A stretch of 64,000 bases of DNA from Druceiella hillmani (GCA_039881145.1 JAYKKI010000133.1:2746501-2810500), one strand, 5' to 3'. Numbered from the stretch's first letter, positions 12,300 through 22,895 are shown. Numbers and translations are program-made. The notes: a model not told the origin generated them from the letters alone.

Positions 12300-12740
12300 T
12301 AGATGATTAACAGAAGATGAAGATTATCAAGTTTACATACTTCTAACATCCTTTTTCTCAGTGTTCTTGGCAAACTAGGAATTAATGCCCGTATTTTTAC
12401 GTGGGGCATAATGGGATCACGTGAAAGAATCTCCGGAAACTTAGGAAAAACTAATTTCCAAATCTCCCCTGAATCTTTTGTATTTCTTGCTTTTATCTTT
12501 ATGCCAGGAATCTGTATAACAATACTTTGACACCTTGTTCTAACAACAGAAGATGGACTATTTTTTCCATCTACCAGTTTTATTTTTACCAACACAATGG
12601 TTTGCGGATATATTCGAAACCTCTTCAAGTTCGTCTAACGAATCTTTTGCACTTTTAAAGCGTTCTCTGCCTCACTGTCACTACTCTCATCATAATTTGA
12701 ACCACAATCTTTATATTCCGATAGCGCCCTTAACATGAAT
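12300..12740 (-). pseudogene. piggyBac transposase N-terminal remnant
   Basis: Reading the minus strand from about 12740, successive frames give YKDCGSNYDESSDSEAEN (the acidic N-terminal region typical of piggyBac proteins), then VGKNKTGRWKK, then SVVRTRCQSIVIQIPGIK followed by ARNTKDSGEIWKLVF. The order G-K-(D/N)-K-x-x-x-W-x-K, then R-(T/S)-x-x-x-N/S-I-V, then P-G-x-K-x-x-A-(K/R) and finally E-x-W-x-L-x-F is that of the piggyBac N-terminal domain. The frame then continues as SRDPIM and TLRKRML-x-x-CKLDNLHLL. That weakly resembles a more C-terminal piggyBac segment and suggests an internal deletion of roughly 80-100 residues. The DDD catalytic core is absent. Frameshifts and a stop separate the acidic region from the rest. 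The copy is unrelated in position to the longer piggyBac at 41.8-44 kb. Confidence 0.72.
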
Positions 12741-12744
12741 ATCC

Positions 12745-14910
12745 CTCATTATGACAAAAATAACTAAAAACAAATAAAAATTGTTCCAAAATAATGTTAT
12801 TTATTATACACCACATACTACTAAAATCATTTAATACATTTCATTGGGTTATACTTCAAGAAATAGAAAATAGTAACCCACCTAAAATATTAACAAATAT
12901 ACTTACGTCGGTCTCACGGACCAGTAATAGTAAAAAAGTGACACACATCCAATCGGTACCAGCGTTTGCTCCGCACTAAACAATGGCAAACAACAAATTC
13001 AAAGCTACTAAAAAACCGCAAAGTCACAGTTCTGATATTTTTGACAAAACAAAGAATTATTGATTTGTTGGACGAAGAGTCCATCACGAAGGTTAATCGC
13101 AGAATATGTTATTATTTGTACTTGTAAATATTTACTTACTTATCTATTTCGTACTAATATATTCTCATATCATGGATTTATTTATGCCCGCGTTTACGTA
13201 CTTATCTACCTAGTTACTAAGACCTTAGTACCTCCGTGTCTTTGTATATACTTATCTATATATTTACTTGGTTATTTTCTTGGTTAAGTTAAGACAAGTG
13301 AAATGACTTCCAACTCGATGATTTTGCTCCGCATCAGTGAAGAGTTCCTGTCCCCAAATTCCGGCTCCACCATTATATCCTAATTTTGCTAAAGAACAGA
13401 TTTATCCATCTTTTAGTCATGTAAAAATTTGGAAGATTTTATCAATTTGGGTAATATATTAGACCTATATTACCCAATCTTGGTCACGGCAATTATGCTG
13501 TTCGTTATTAGGAAATTAAATGGTGTACCTTCAATGTTCACATTCAAATTATAACCAACTTTTAATGATACTACACTGGGGTCAAGAAATAAAAAAGCAT
13601 CATCCCGATTGGTGAATATACGCTGGAGACAAGAGTTGACATACAAAAAACAGACTGTACTACTTCAGCATCAAGCTAAGTAGTTAGAATCTGGAATTCA
13701 ATGATGCGTCTCTGCTTGAGACCCAAAAGACTAATTTAAAAACATCACATTCTTTAGGCTCAAAATTTAAATTGGATGTACCCCTTGTTTTAAACTTGAT
13801 TTTGGGCCATTGTTCGAAATAAATTGCATACACAATTAATACTCCAATGAAAATTTGATGGTGTACAAATCTGTAATTACACTATTAATTTCTACAAATT
13901 TGTCATTTGAACTTTATTGCAAATTACCTCTGAGAAAATTTTTTAATTGAAAAAAGAATTCACCACCTATCTATAAATACTCAAAATTATATTTCAGATA
14001 TATTTTAGTAATTAGACAAATCATTACAAAAACAATGAGCTCTGATGATAAGTGAACAATAGTTAGTGTCGAAATCTTCTTCTGATTTTTTTTATATGTT
14101 AATACAAATATTTGCCATTTATTTCAAGTTTTCCAATCGAAAACGAAGCGGTTAATTTTACTTCAGTACCAATTATAGTTTAATGTCTTACTAATCTAAA
14201 ATAAACATCGTTAATTTTGCAAAAAAGTTATACTGATGCGCCTTCAGGCAGGCAGTGCTTTAGGGATTACGTGTAACAGGCGTTGCGTGAGATCCGTTCA
14301 TTCCCATGGTAACAGGCTATAAATATTTGTTAATATTAGCTCGTCTCTCTGTGTTTACCTTAGGGATTTATATGATTTGAAATAAAATTGCTTGCAAAAA
14401 AAGGTGAATACTTCATAAAATAATATATATTTATAACTTTTCTTGTTTCTGCTACAAAGGTGGAATATTACAAATTTATCTTCATAGATGGCCAATTTCA
14501 ATTCAATTCTGGTCAATTTCACTACAGGATTTTCACTCTTAAAACTGTTTCGTCCTCTGGGTATGAAGTAAATATACTGTTTAGGTACATCCTATCTCTG
14601 AGTCAATTTGGTTCTGCATTTTATTTCAACAAATTTTTGATCATATTCAGAATATAACTTTCTTTCTTAAAAATATTTTTTTACGTTCAATTAGGAAAAT
14701 ACTGTAGATGAACAAAGTCTAAAATTTCTTACTTATTAGTAGTGAAGTTGTGTATTATTAATACCAAAAAATACAAGTACTTTGTGTACAATTTAAATAA
14801 ATGGATCAAAAGAGGAAGTTAGATGGTCTTCCGCATGTTTATATTCCGTGTGTTTATTAAAGTTTGAAATAAACGAAATAGTTTGTATGCATTTGTGTTT
14901 TCCTTAATTT
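12745..14910. other. Non-coding stretch
   Basis: No gene recognised. A short hairpin with 11-bp perfect arms (TTGGGTAATAT) lies at 13447-13477. The frames at 12794-12979, 13060-13287 and 14460-14657 have no recognisable content. Confidence 0.5.
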
Positions 14911-14915
14911 ACTAA

Positions 14916-16627
14916 TGTATACTAATATTATAAAGAGAAAAGATTTGTATTTTTGTAGGTAATGAATTGGCTCAAAAACTACTGGACCAATTTCAAAAAT
15001 TCTTTCACCATTAGAATGCTACATTATCGCTATATTATCTACAGGAAAAAAATAGGAATTCTTACTAAAACTACAATAATGTAACCCAAGGTGTAAAAAA
15101 ATTGCCATAAAATATCTTTCATCGCATGCGCTGCGAAAACTATTGACGATAGACTAGAAACATTTTGTACAATATTAAAAAACATATCAATATCTCCAAA
15201 AAAATATCATCATAGTATATGTCTAACTATTGTAATTATGTCACTATTACTACTTATTAACATTTTAAAAGTTAATAGAAATTCTGACAAGTCTCAAGTA
15301 TATAATTTCTTATGCAAGACTGTTTCAATACCTATAAATTACCTTTTAGTGTATTCACATTGGACATTTCATTCCTAAGATATTACGAATTTAAAATATC
15401 ACCGCCGCCGGTATAGCACGGAGTGGTCGGCACCAAAGTGCGGGAGAGGTGCGTGCACATCTATAAAATAGGTAGTCATGTAGCTATCTATTGAAACACT
15501 CAATTTGCGCATGAATATGAAAGCACATTTAAGTAATAACGATGGCAATTTTTTATATATAAATATAACTATGGTAATTTTTCATAAAAAATACTTAAAC
15601 TTGGCAACAGAAAATTACCATCTCCCATTACAAATAGCCTCCAAGTATTATTGGATAATGAATTGGCTCAAATTGTTCACAGTCTAGAAATACTGGTAGA
15701 AACAATCTTTCCCAACATCGAAAATCTTATAGAAAGAAATTTCAATTGCCTTTGTTCGAGGGCAATAGTGTCTTCGAGAAACGAATCAGTAAATGAAATA
15801 AACAAAATGATTATCGAAAAAGTACCCGGTGATTTTAAATGTTACAAATCTATTGACACCGTGTGCAACATCGAAGATACAGTGCAGTACACACCCACAA
15901 TAATTTTTAAATTCTCTCAATCCTGGGGAACAAAATAAATCCCAGGGACAAACTTTTTCAATGGTTGGCATCGATCTAAGAGTCTAAGAGTGCTTTTCTC
16001 ATGGCCAATTATATGTTGCAGTTTCTCGAGTAGGATCTCCTGAATATCAATATGTTTTATTGCTAACTACAAATACCACTGTTAACATAGTGTATAGTGA
16101 AGCATTAAGGTAAAAATGGAAAATTAAAAAAAACTTTTAAAATTAAAAAACCTTAAAATAAAAGATGTTAATAAAAAAACACACATAAAAATAAAATATA
16201 TAAAACACAGAAATATATATCATTCTAAACATCTTTATCAAAAAATATTTAAGTGAAATGTTTTTAAAAATATCCCGTTCATGTCTTTTGATCTGTTTCA
16301 AAAACCTTCATCTAGAAGACATTAACGGGTTACCAATTTTATTTTGTAAATAATATTTTTAGGACAACTTATTGTTAGGATTCTGTACCTCAAAAGGAAA
16401 AACAGAACCATTATAGGATCACTTTGCTGTTCTTCTGTCTGTCTGCCTAGGTAATCTTTTTTTTCGTTGACCTAGAATCAATTTTTGATAGCCAGAGATA
16501 CCCTATTACAAAATACCCCTATTACCAAGTCCCGTACCCAAAGGGAGCCAGAGAGACCCTATTACGTTTATCCCAAAATGTTTAAAAAATAAATGTCTAC
16601 CCGTGCGAAGCCGGGACAGGCCGCTAA
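14916..16627 (+). mobile_element. Decayed Helitron
   Basis: The left end TATACTAATATTATAAAGAG, followed by a stretch reading GGCTCAAAAACTACTGGACC, is the 5' sequence I remember from many insect Helitrons; the expected initial TC reads TG here. The right end has the GC-rich hairpin CCCGTGCGAAGCCGGG (16600-16615) followed within 11 bases by CTAA at 16624-16627, fitting the CTRR terminus and subterminal hairpin rule. Helicase coding remnants lie between. Bases 16375-16460 (a GTACCTCAAAAGGAAAAAC core followed by TCTGTCTGTCTG) resemble another widespread insect interspersed repeat, possibly nested. About 1.7 kb in total, well below the length of an autonomous Helitron. Confidence 0.8.
15600..16113 (+). 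pseudogene. Helitron RepHel helicase C-terminal pseudogene
   Basis: The first block (about 15600-15936) encodes FPNIENLIERNFNCLCSRA followed by IVSSRNESVNEINKMII, then PGDFKCYKSIDTV. This corresponds to the Pif1-like helicase region W-L-C-x-R-A-I-L-x-x-x-N-x-x-V-x-x-I-N and the following S-x-D-(T/S) strand. The second block (15946-16113) encodes GQTFSMVGIDLR, then ECFSHGQLYVAVSRVGSP and NIVYSEALR before TAA at 16111. This is the helicase motif V/VI end: GQT, then the S-H-G-Q-L-Y-V-A-x-S-R-V arginine-finger region. The stretch that normally joins these blocks (containing the P-x-L-C-N-G-T-R motif and the I-N-K-A-Q-G part) is missing, about 80 residues. An in-frame TAG-type stop lies in the GIDLRV-stop-ECF segment and frames differ between blocks. 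The Rep nuclease and helicase motifs I-IV are absent. Confidence 0.88.
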
Positions 16628-16719
16628 ACATTTATATGATTATAAAAAGCATAATTTTCCAAACAAACAGTGAAAACAAACATCCACCGCGTGACTGATT
16701 ACGCATTTAATAAAAAACT

Positions 16720-16721
<2 letters not shown>

Positions 16722-16766
<45 letters not shown>

Positions 16767-16785
16767 TTATATATATACATATATG
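16722..16785. repeat. (TA)n microsatellite
   Basis: TA run with TTTA interruptions. It lies just outside the left arm of the 2.4-kb inverted repeat. Confidence 0.97.
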
Positions 16786-16836
16786 CCTAATTTTACATGC
16801 AAAAGTTCATGTTGTTGATCTTTGACTCTTTTTCTA

Positions 16837-17965
16837 TTTCGTGAATATTATTTCTATAAATGCGTTGCGTGTTTAAAATAAATAAGAACTAAACAAATAT
16901 ATATCATTATTATTTATGATTAACATATACATAACTATTAAAAATTATATATATGCTAATAATTCTGAAATAAATTTCCGGGCATATATTCTGGAGAAAA
17001 ACCAGATATATAAACTAAAGTAGCTAGCTCATCTCACAACGGAGGGCATGGCAGATGTTTTATAGCAAGAAGTATAACAAAATAAAACCCACATCAGGGC
17101 ACATATGTTACTTCTGTGTTGTTACGGTAAATGTCACTTGTGTGTTTACTTTTATTTAACACTGCAATTTTATGTGATGTACTTGTTTTATGAATTAATT
17201 TGAATAAGAACTATTTTAAATTGGTATATATGTAAACCAGATTATATTTGATACTACAAAATGGGGTGGTTACATTTTTCTTTTTAATTAGCTTAATAGC
17301 AATATTATGTTGCCGTCTGAGGTTGCCTGCAACTGCATCCCGATTACCTTCAAAATATCAATAATACAAATTTACTTGCATATATTTCAAATGGGTATGA
17401 TTGTACTTAAGCCCTCGTTGAAATTTTTATTAGCTTTTTTTTTATATTATCTACAATTAGAAATAACACTGAAATAAAGAACAAAAAACTTTTGATTAGG
17501 TTTAAATATTTTATAAAAAATATGCCGAAAAGAATGCGACTATTTAGTTATATTTGTAAACTGCGTTTAACTAGAACAAAGTTTGTGGCTTTGTGATTTT
17601 GCCACGCATCATATACGAAATTTTTGAAAATGTTCCACAATGGAAAATACTATTTCGGATTATCAGTTTATGAAGATATAATGAAATTATATGGTTGCAC
17701 GAGGCATCAATATAAAGATAACCAATAAATAGCTAATTTTTTTCCAGAAATAGCTAATTTTTTAGCGGGAAAAATGTAAACAAAACTCAAGCGAAAGTGC
17801 CACAAATGCATATAAGCTAAAGCCTGAAATTTAAATTGATTTAAATCTCATCAAAAGTACTGAAAAAACTTTACAAGATTATCTAGCTTCTAGGAAAGTA
17901 TTGTTTGATATTTCAACCTTTAAATGTTTGCATTTTACAAAATGTGCTTGCCCGAAACAGAGGAA
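16837..17965 (+). repeat. Left arm of large inverted repeat
   Basis: This arm is the inverted counterpart of 18215-19235. Matching landmarks include GGGCATATATTCTGGAGAA, CTTCTGTGTTGTTACGGTA, AACCAGATTATATTTGA, AGCAATATTATGTTG, TATATTATCTACAATTA, CACGCATCATATACG, ACGAGGCATCAAT and AAAGTATTGTTTGAT, all in the same order on the opposite strand of the right arm. By eye identity is about 70-80%. The left arm has about 95 extra bases after 16880. Its outer end stops near a TA microsatellite, as does that of the right arm. Confidence 0.93.
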
Positions 17966-18210
17966 TATGCCATCAAATGGGTAACTTTTTCTCACGAACC
18001 ATACAACTGGAAGAGAAATGAGAATAAGAATTACAGACGTGGCTACAATAAGAAACAGAAAAATCTGAAAGAAGCATAAACGAGTCTCACACGAGCCAGC
18101 AACGAATTCTCAACTACCACTAGTACTCTCGTTAATGCCTCCTCCTCTTCAACTCCAGAGTTTATTGCCTACGAAGGTAGAGAACATTTTCACGCAGGAG
18201 AAAGGAAGAA
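17640..18210 (+). pseudogene. Remnant of an uncharacterised Cys-motif arthropod protein
   Basis: The plus strand reads, with frame changes: SVYEDIMKLYG then TRHQ (about 17665-17712); IANFLAGK (17750-17778); then LQDYLASRKVLFDIS followed by FKCLHFTKCACPKQRNMP (about 17870-17966), a stop, FLTNHTTGREMRIRITD and VATIRNRK (17980-18062). The layout LFDI(S/A)-x-C-K-C-x-x-F-x-x-C-x-C-x-K-x-x-K-V-P, then F-L-x-(D)-Q-(R)-T-x-R-x-M-x-I, recalls a large family of uncharacterised proteins annotated in many arthropods, often multicopy. I know no function for it. Here it is broken by stops and shifts. The 5' two-thirds also occurs inverted in the right arm, where the frame 18812-18507 (minus) is part of it. 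It could be a transposon-encoded protein or a captured gene fragment. Recognition is from memory and moderate. Confidence 0.5.
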
Positions 18211-18214
18211 AAAA
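17966..18214. other. Unique spacer of the large inverted repeat
   Basis: About 250 bases with no counterpart in either arm. They hold the 3' part of the Cys-motif protein remnant. Another frame here is Ser/Thr-rich. Confidence 0.7.
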
Positions 18215-19235
18215 ACACATTTCATAAAATCCAGACATTTGAAACATCAAACAATACTTTGACAGAAGCAAGGAAATCTTGTTATTTTTTTCGGTATTTG
18301 AGGTGAGATTGTATATTTGTAGCATATGGTTACAACGCTTTCGTTTGGGTTGCTTTTATTTTTCCCGTAACGAAATCAGCTATTTTTGGAAAAAGCATCA
18401 AACCTTTTAATTGATGCCTCGTCCCTTCGTATAATTTGATTATTTCTTCATAAATTGATAAAGTATTTTCCGTAAAGTAACTGGTATCAATAAATATAGG
18501 ATATTTTCAGGCACTCCGTATACGATGCGTGGCAAAATTACTATGACAAAACTTTGTTCTAATTAGACGCAGTTTAAAAGTACGACTCCACAGTCCCTTT
18601 GATATTCGCATAATTTTAGGACAATATTCGTACCTAATCATAAATTGTTTGTTTACTATTTCGATGTTGTAATTAATTGTAGATAATATAAAAACACGTA
18701 ATATAAATCTCAATGTGGGCTTAAGTATACCTGTTTCAAAAACACGCGAGTAAATTTGAATGATTGACCTTTTGAAGCTAATCGGGTTGCAGTTACAATA
18801 AACCGATTGCAATAATATTTTAAATACGTCATGCCAACTTCAAACGACAACATAATATTGCTATCAAACTAAGAGAAGAGAAAAATTTTCTCACCCTATT
18901 TCATAGTTTGAAATATAATCTGGTTTAAATATATACTAATTTAAAATATAGTTCTTAATCAAATTAATTGACAAAACAAGCACTTCACAAGTTATTTGCA
19001 GTTTTAAAGAGAACTAAACACAAAAGTGACGGATCTACCGTAACAACACAGAAGTGACATATCTGCCTTTGATATGCGCGTTATTTTGTTATATTTCTTA
19101 CCTTAAAAATACCTACCATGCCCTGCGCTGTGAGATGTTATAGTTACTTGGCTAACTATATCTGCCTTTTCTTCAGAATATATACCCGAAAACTTATTTT
19201 ACATGCAAGGCGTTTATAGAAATTTTATTCATGAA
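18215..19235 (-). repeat. Right arm of large inverted repeat
   Basis: Inverted copy of 16837-17965. Read on the minus strand it has the same order of landmarks and the same protein remnant (IIKLYEGTRHQ-type, LMLFPKIADFVTGKIKA, KVLFDVS). The Cys codons of the CxC motif are not preserved. LFPKIADFVTGK is better conserved here than in the left arm, so this copy is useful for reconstructing the ancestral order. Confidence 0.93.
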
Positions 19236-19261
19236 ATATATATACACACATATATAATATT

Positions 19262-19263
<2 letters not shown>

Positions 19264-19333
<70 letters not shown>
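19264..19333. repeat. (TA)n microsatellite
   Basis: Pure TA run forming the outer boundary of the large inverted repeat and directly preceding module A copy 1. Confidence 0.98.
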
Positions 19334-19334
<1 letters not shown>

Positions 19335-19337
<3 letters not shown>

Positions 19338-19765
19338 GCAAAATAAAATTTTGGATAAAATTATTTTGTTAAATATAACGAAAAAATCTTGACTCACTGA
19401 GCTTGAAGCATACAAAACCTTTCCAATTTTTTAAATTGTGATCGCCAAGTTATAATCATGCGAAGCTATATGCTTTACGCGTTGGACTTAATTAAAAGTT
19501 TGCTTGAACGTTGGCCGTATTTAAGTGAACGTAGAAAAGTTTGAACCACGTACACCGGAAACAATGGAATTACCGCTGAAGATTAATTTACAATATGTTT
19601 ACTTGTTCGAGATTTTCAAATAACTCGTTTCATAACATTCCGACGAAAAGTTGAACATGGACTTAGCGATTAATCAAAGGCGGTGAAAGTTTATAACCTT
19701 TTTACCGCGTTTTACAAGTAAAGGTGTTGTGGTACAAGAGGTTGCCGAGCGGAAATTTGTTTTAG
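19335..19765 (+). repeat. Module A, copy 1 (partial)
   Basis: Closely similar to the first 430 bases of the A modules at 33.0 and 37.5 kb. Shared strings include AAAATAAAATTTTGGAT, GCGTTGGACTTAATTAAAAG, GCGATTAATCAAAGGCGGTG and GAAATTTGTTTTAGGTA, in order. It is bounded by TA microsatellites on both sides (19264-19333 and 19773-19798). The rest of module A is not recognisable downstream. Confidence 0.9.
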
Positions 19766-19772
19766 GTATTAT

Positions 19773-19798
19773 TTATATATATATATATATATATATAC
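19773..19798. repeat. (TA)n microsatellite
   Basis: Short TA run at the truncation point of module A copy 1. Confidence 0.95.
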
Positions 19799-19799
19799 A

Positions 19800-20540
19800 A
19801 ATATTGACATATTTTTTGGTCATGTGAATAGATTATCTAGTAATTTTTTTACAGGCCTACAAATGTCGCACATACCTTAAAAAGTTGAAATATACATCAT
19901 AATTTTCCAGAAATTTTCTAACCAGATATTTATCCCGGTAAATATCTGGTATCTCAGTTCACCTAAAATAATTACTTGATTTGTTTTAATATATTTTTAA
20001 ACATTTTTAAATGTCCAAAACTATCTTGTGCAAAGTTTTAAAATAGTTTTGAAACTTTTATAACTTCCTCTTTCAAATGACATCCCACATGATACATAAT
20101 ACGCAAAAAAAACCGTTATTTTGTTCGCCTCCTCTTAAATTTATATATAAATAATTAATTGATTATTGAGTCTGGTAAATGTACTTTATCGCTATGCCAA
20201 ATTTAAAGTTTCTAAATGAAACCATTTCTGAGAAAGTAAACGTTGCCCACTGGTAGACGGACATACGAACGGACACTTGATTAATGTTAAGGTTTTTATT
20301 TTATATGCTTAAAAGTATTAATGGGCAAGGTTGGATGCCGTTTTCAGGGATAAATTTGGTCGGACTGACAAAATCACCAAGTTGTGACTTATCCTATCAA
20401 AATTAGTCCCAAAGTAGAAAGTGGTAGCTTTAATTTGATGTTGATTTGCTCTTTGTACTCGATATGACCTCGTCACACTCCAAGGTGTGATACCGGAGTC
20501 GGCTACTGTTTTGTTATATGTATAATTCTGTTCTTTAATT
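19800..20540. other. Non-coding stretch
   Basis: No gene. Bases about 20100-20290 (TTTTGTTCGCCTCC, then GACGGACATACGAACGGACA) have the look of a widespread insect interspersed repeat of the kind also glimpsed at 16375-16460, but I cannot name it. Confidence 0.35.
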
Positions 20541-20545
20541 ATTAA

Positions 20546-20613
20546 GTTTTAGTTAAGATTGATGCCATATCACTCATGCGTGATATGGCCTCTGTCTCAA
20601 GCTTAACTAAAAC
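20546..20613. repeat. Two-tier foldback hairpin
   Basis: Outer arms GTTTTAGTTAAG (20546-20557) and 20602-20613 are exact reverse complements. Inner arms GCCATATCAC (20564-20573) and GTGATATGGC (20580-20589) are also exact, with a 6-base loop. Two short palindromic strings of the type AATGACGTGTCATT follow at about 20620 and 20852. Confidence 0.85.
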
Positions 20614-20844
20614 AGTTAAGAATGACGTGTCATTCTCTAGAAAATTGGATTGATCGACCGAGCTAATTTTGTATCTGTATCTAGTCAATGATTACAACAA
20701 AACTAGCCGTTTCATTAACTTGATCAATTAAGCGTTTTCTGCAGTCGCTGTTTGTCATGACTTGTAAAATACGTGAACCTTCCAGATACATCTTTCAATT
20801 AATACGAAATATTTTGCAATAATTTATTGTTAGAAATATCTTAC

Positions 20845-21065
20845 TTATACGAATGACGTGTCATTCGCAAACGTCAAGAGCCTACTATCCTATCCTCGCA
20901 GTAGCAATCGACAGTCCATTTGTATATATTAAGGACAAGAAATGATATCGGAAAGGTCCCCATACAAAAAACACCTTTCCACCGAGTGCGAATCTGATAG
21001 ACTATTCTTTATTTTGGGTTTGATAAATCGATTTACAGGTATAATTTGATATAGTTTATTTGATT
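20845..21065 (+). repeat. Module C, copy 1 (diverged)
   Basis: Shares with 34.5-34.8 kb and the minus strand of 53.0-53.4 kb the ordered landmarks GTGTCATT, CGCAAACGT, a CTACTAT/GCTGTTGT block, CGCAGTAGCAA (GCGTCGTAGCAA elsewhere) and GATAAATCGATTT. It lies about 1.54 kb after the start of A copy 1, nearly the same spacing as A to C in copy 2 (1.55 kb). More diverged than the other two C copies. Confidence 0.55.
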
Positions 21066-21069
21066 TTTT

Positions 21070-21578
21070 TTGCAACAGAAACCAAGTCTAACAAAATAAT
21101 TTAATCAAATGTTTGTTAAGTCAGAAAATAAAACGCCATAATGTTCTATTTCAAATATGTAGTGATATTCTGAATAACTGAAATCAGAATTTCGTAATCT
21201 GAGAGTAATTAGGCTACAATCACTATAAATTATTTTTTAATCTCTTGTCAGTATTATGAATTCCAAGTTTCCTTCAAAGCGGTTTCACATTTTGTACAAA
21301 CCAGTTCCAAATCATATAAAGTGACTTGCAAATTCCAACTTATCGTTATGATGTGGGATATGTAGCAATGAAGTCAAAAATTTTAATATTACTACCCAAG
21401 GAAATTACAGGAAAACCGAAAATTTAAAAAAAATTGTATTCATAACTTCGCAAAAAAGGCTTCAAATAAAATAAAAAAAGCTTGGATTTTGTACCTTTCA
21501 ACAATTTATTTAGACGTTTTATCTACTGCTTTTACAGAGTTACAAATTAGAAAGTGAAATTAAAATAATTCCAGCTTA
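21070..21578. other. Non-coding stretch
   Basis: Nothing recognisable between module C copy 1 and the first foldback element. Confidence 0.5.
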
Positions 21579-21643
21579 ATTTTGTTCACAATTAAATGAA
21601 AAGACGTGATGTAGTATTATTTTTAATTTTTTTAAGTTCTTTA

Positions 21644-21684
21644 CCACGATCTAGGTTTCGTTATATTACAACATCTTCAGCCGA
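21644..21684 (-). ncRNA. Hammerhead-ribozyme-like core, M1 left arm
   Basis: Minus strand: CTGAAGA, then a stem GTTGT/ATAAC with a 3-base loop, GAAA, CCTAGA, TC, GTGG. Helix II and all core bases are kept. Helix I (TCGG against GTGG) and helix III (CC against GA) are damaged, so activity is doubtful. Confidence 0.45.
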
Positions 21685-21706
21685 TGGCCGATCTTTTGCT
21701 AATAGC

Positions 21707-21744
21707 CCACCTGAAGATGTAAAACAACGAAACCTAGGTTGTGG
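21707..21744 (+). ncRNA. Hammerhead-ribozyme-like core, M1 right arm
   Basis: CCAC, CTGAAGA, shortened helix II (three bases lost relative to the consensus), GAAA, CCTAGG, TT, GTGG. Core bases and helix I are intact; GTT is still a permissible cleavage triplet. The short helix II may impair folding. Confidence 0.45.
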
Positions 21745-21844
21745 TAAAGAACTTAAAGGAAGTAGAAATATTACTACATTACGTAGTTTCATTTAATTGT
21801 GAATAGTGAGTTTCTACAAAATTAACGCCAAATATATTCAATAT

Positions 21845-22895
21845 AATTTTGTTCTCAAAACATTTCAGAAATTGTTTTCCTTACAAACTATTGATTGTAT
21901 ATTAAAGTGCAAAAGATTGTCTTTAATTTTGTATATATCAATAATTTTAAAATAATTTTTGAGGATTTATTCGTTTTTTAACTAAATTTTTTTAATTTAA
22001 ATGCTCATATTTTAAAAAATAATTGTCTGATTCCTCAGAACATTTTCACATGTCTAATATTAAAAAAACTAAAGAATCATAATAATTTGTCCAAAATTTT
22101 TTTAGACCGAGAGAAGCAAAAAAAATAGGGAAAGAAAATTACAAAATTTATGTACGAAAATATTTTTTTGTTTCAAAAGGTTTTTCAATTTGGAAAATTC
22201 TTGAGAAATGTGCAAAAAAGAGTGGCATTGTATCTATACTAGAAAGCCATGGAACAAATTTTAATTTTTTAGTATAATTTTTTTTAATTTGGAAGCCTTT
22301 TTTATTACGTACGAAATTTATCAGTTTCACTGTACCTAGTAACAAACGTTCACTTCCTCCGTTACTTTTATATTTTTCAACTCAAATTAATCGAATTTAA
22401 ACCAAGTAACATAGTTATAATATTGATATAACTACTGATATTTTGCACTTAGATCTAGTATTATTCACTTACAACATCACCGTTAACTCCAATTTTATAG
22501 TTGTTATAAATAATTATAGCAGATAATTTTTGACATAAAATGAATCAATGTTACTATTAACGAATAATGAAAACCATCCAATAAATCCAGCTTATATAAA
22601 CACAACTTGTTTAATAGCATGTATTATAATACTACATTTTAAAGTGTCAATGAATTGAAATCATTCTGTATTTTTCATTTTATTACAAATTTAACTTCAT
22701 TCCTTTTAGTATTGAAAAAAAAACGGAAATGATAAATTGAAAAGGAAAAGAATGCCGCATTATAAGTAATTAAATATAAAATTATATGTAATCCGAAGTT
22801 AAATATATTAAAAGTATTAAACCTTAACTCTGAATTGGAAACTTTTATATTTTAACCAAATAACGTTATTTCTTACGACTGTTAAGAAAAGACTA
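21845..22895. other. Non-coding stretch
   Basis: AT-rich, no gene or repeat recognised. The minus-strand frame at 22148-22345 has no motif. Confidence 0.5.

Larger units (their letters stand above)
21581..21840. mobile_element. Foldback element M1 with two hammerhead-like cores
   Basis: Two arms of about 105 bases are near-perfect reverse complements (TTCACAATTAAATG, GTGATGTAGTATTATTT, AGTTCTTTACCACGATCTAGG and TTACAACATCTTCAG on the left all recur inverted on the right). The right side extends past the arms with TACAAAATTAACGCCAAATA, which is conserved in M2 and M3, so the element is slightly asymmetric. It codes for no protein; the open frame 21596-21796 simply runs through the hairpin. 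Each arm contains a hammerhead-like core on the opposite strand. Confidence 0.92.

Noticed and set aside
14046..14090. CTGATGA followed 22 bases later by GAAA, like a hammerhead core
   Set aside because: The bases between do not form a helix II and there is no helix I partner around a UH site.
19194..19415. Open frames made of Tyr-Ile repeats (also near 26.6, 28.3, 28.6, 50.8 and 57.2 kb)
   Set aside because: They are translations of (TA)n microsatellites and occur on both strands.
19335..21065. Reading copy 1 as a full A-C-B element
   Set aside because: Only the first 430 bases of A and a diverged C are visible; B is absent, so only partial modules are annotated.
21596..21796. 66-codon open frame
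   Set aside because: It runs through the hairpin arms of the M1 foldback element. The same arms in M2 and M3 do not keep the frame.
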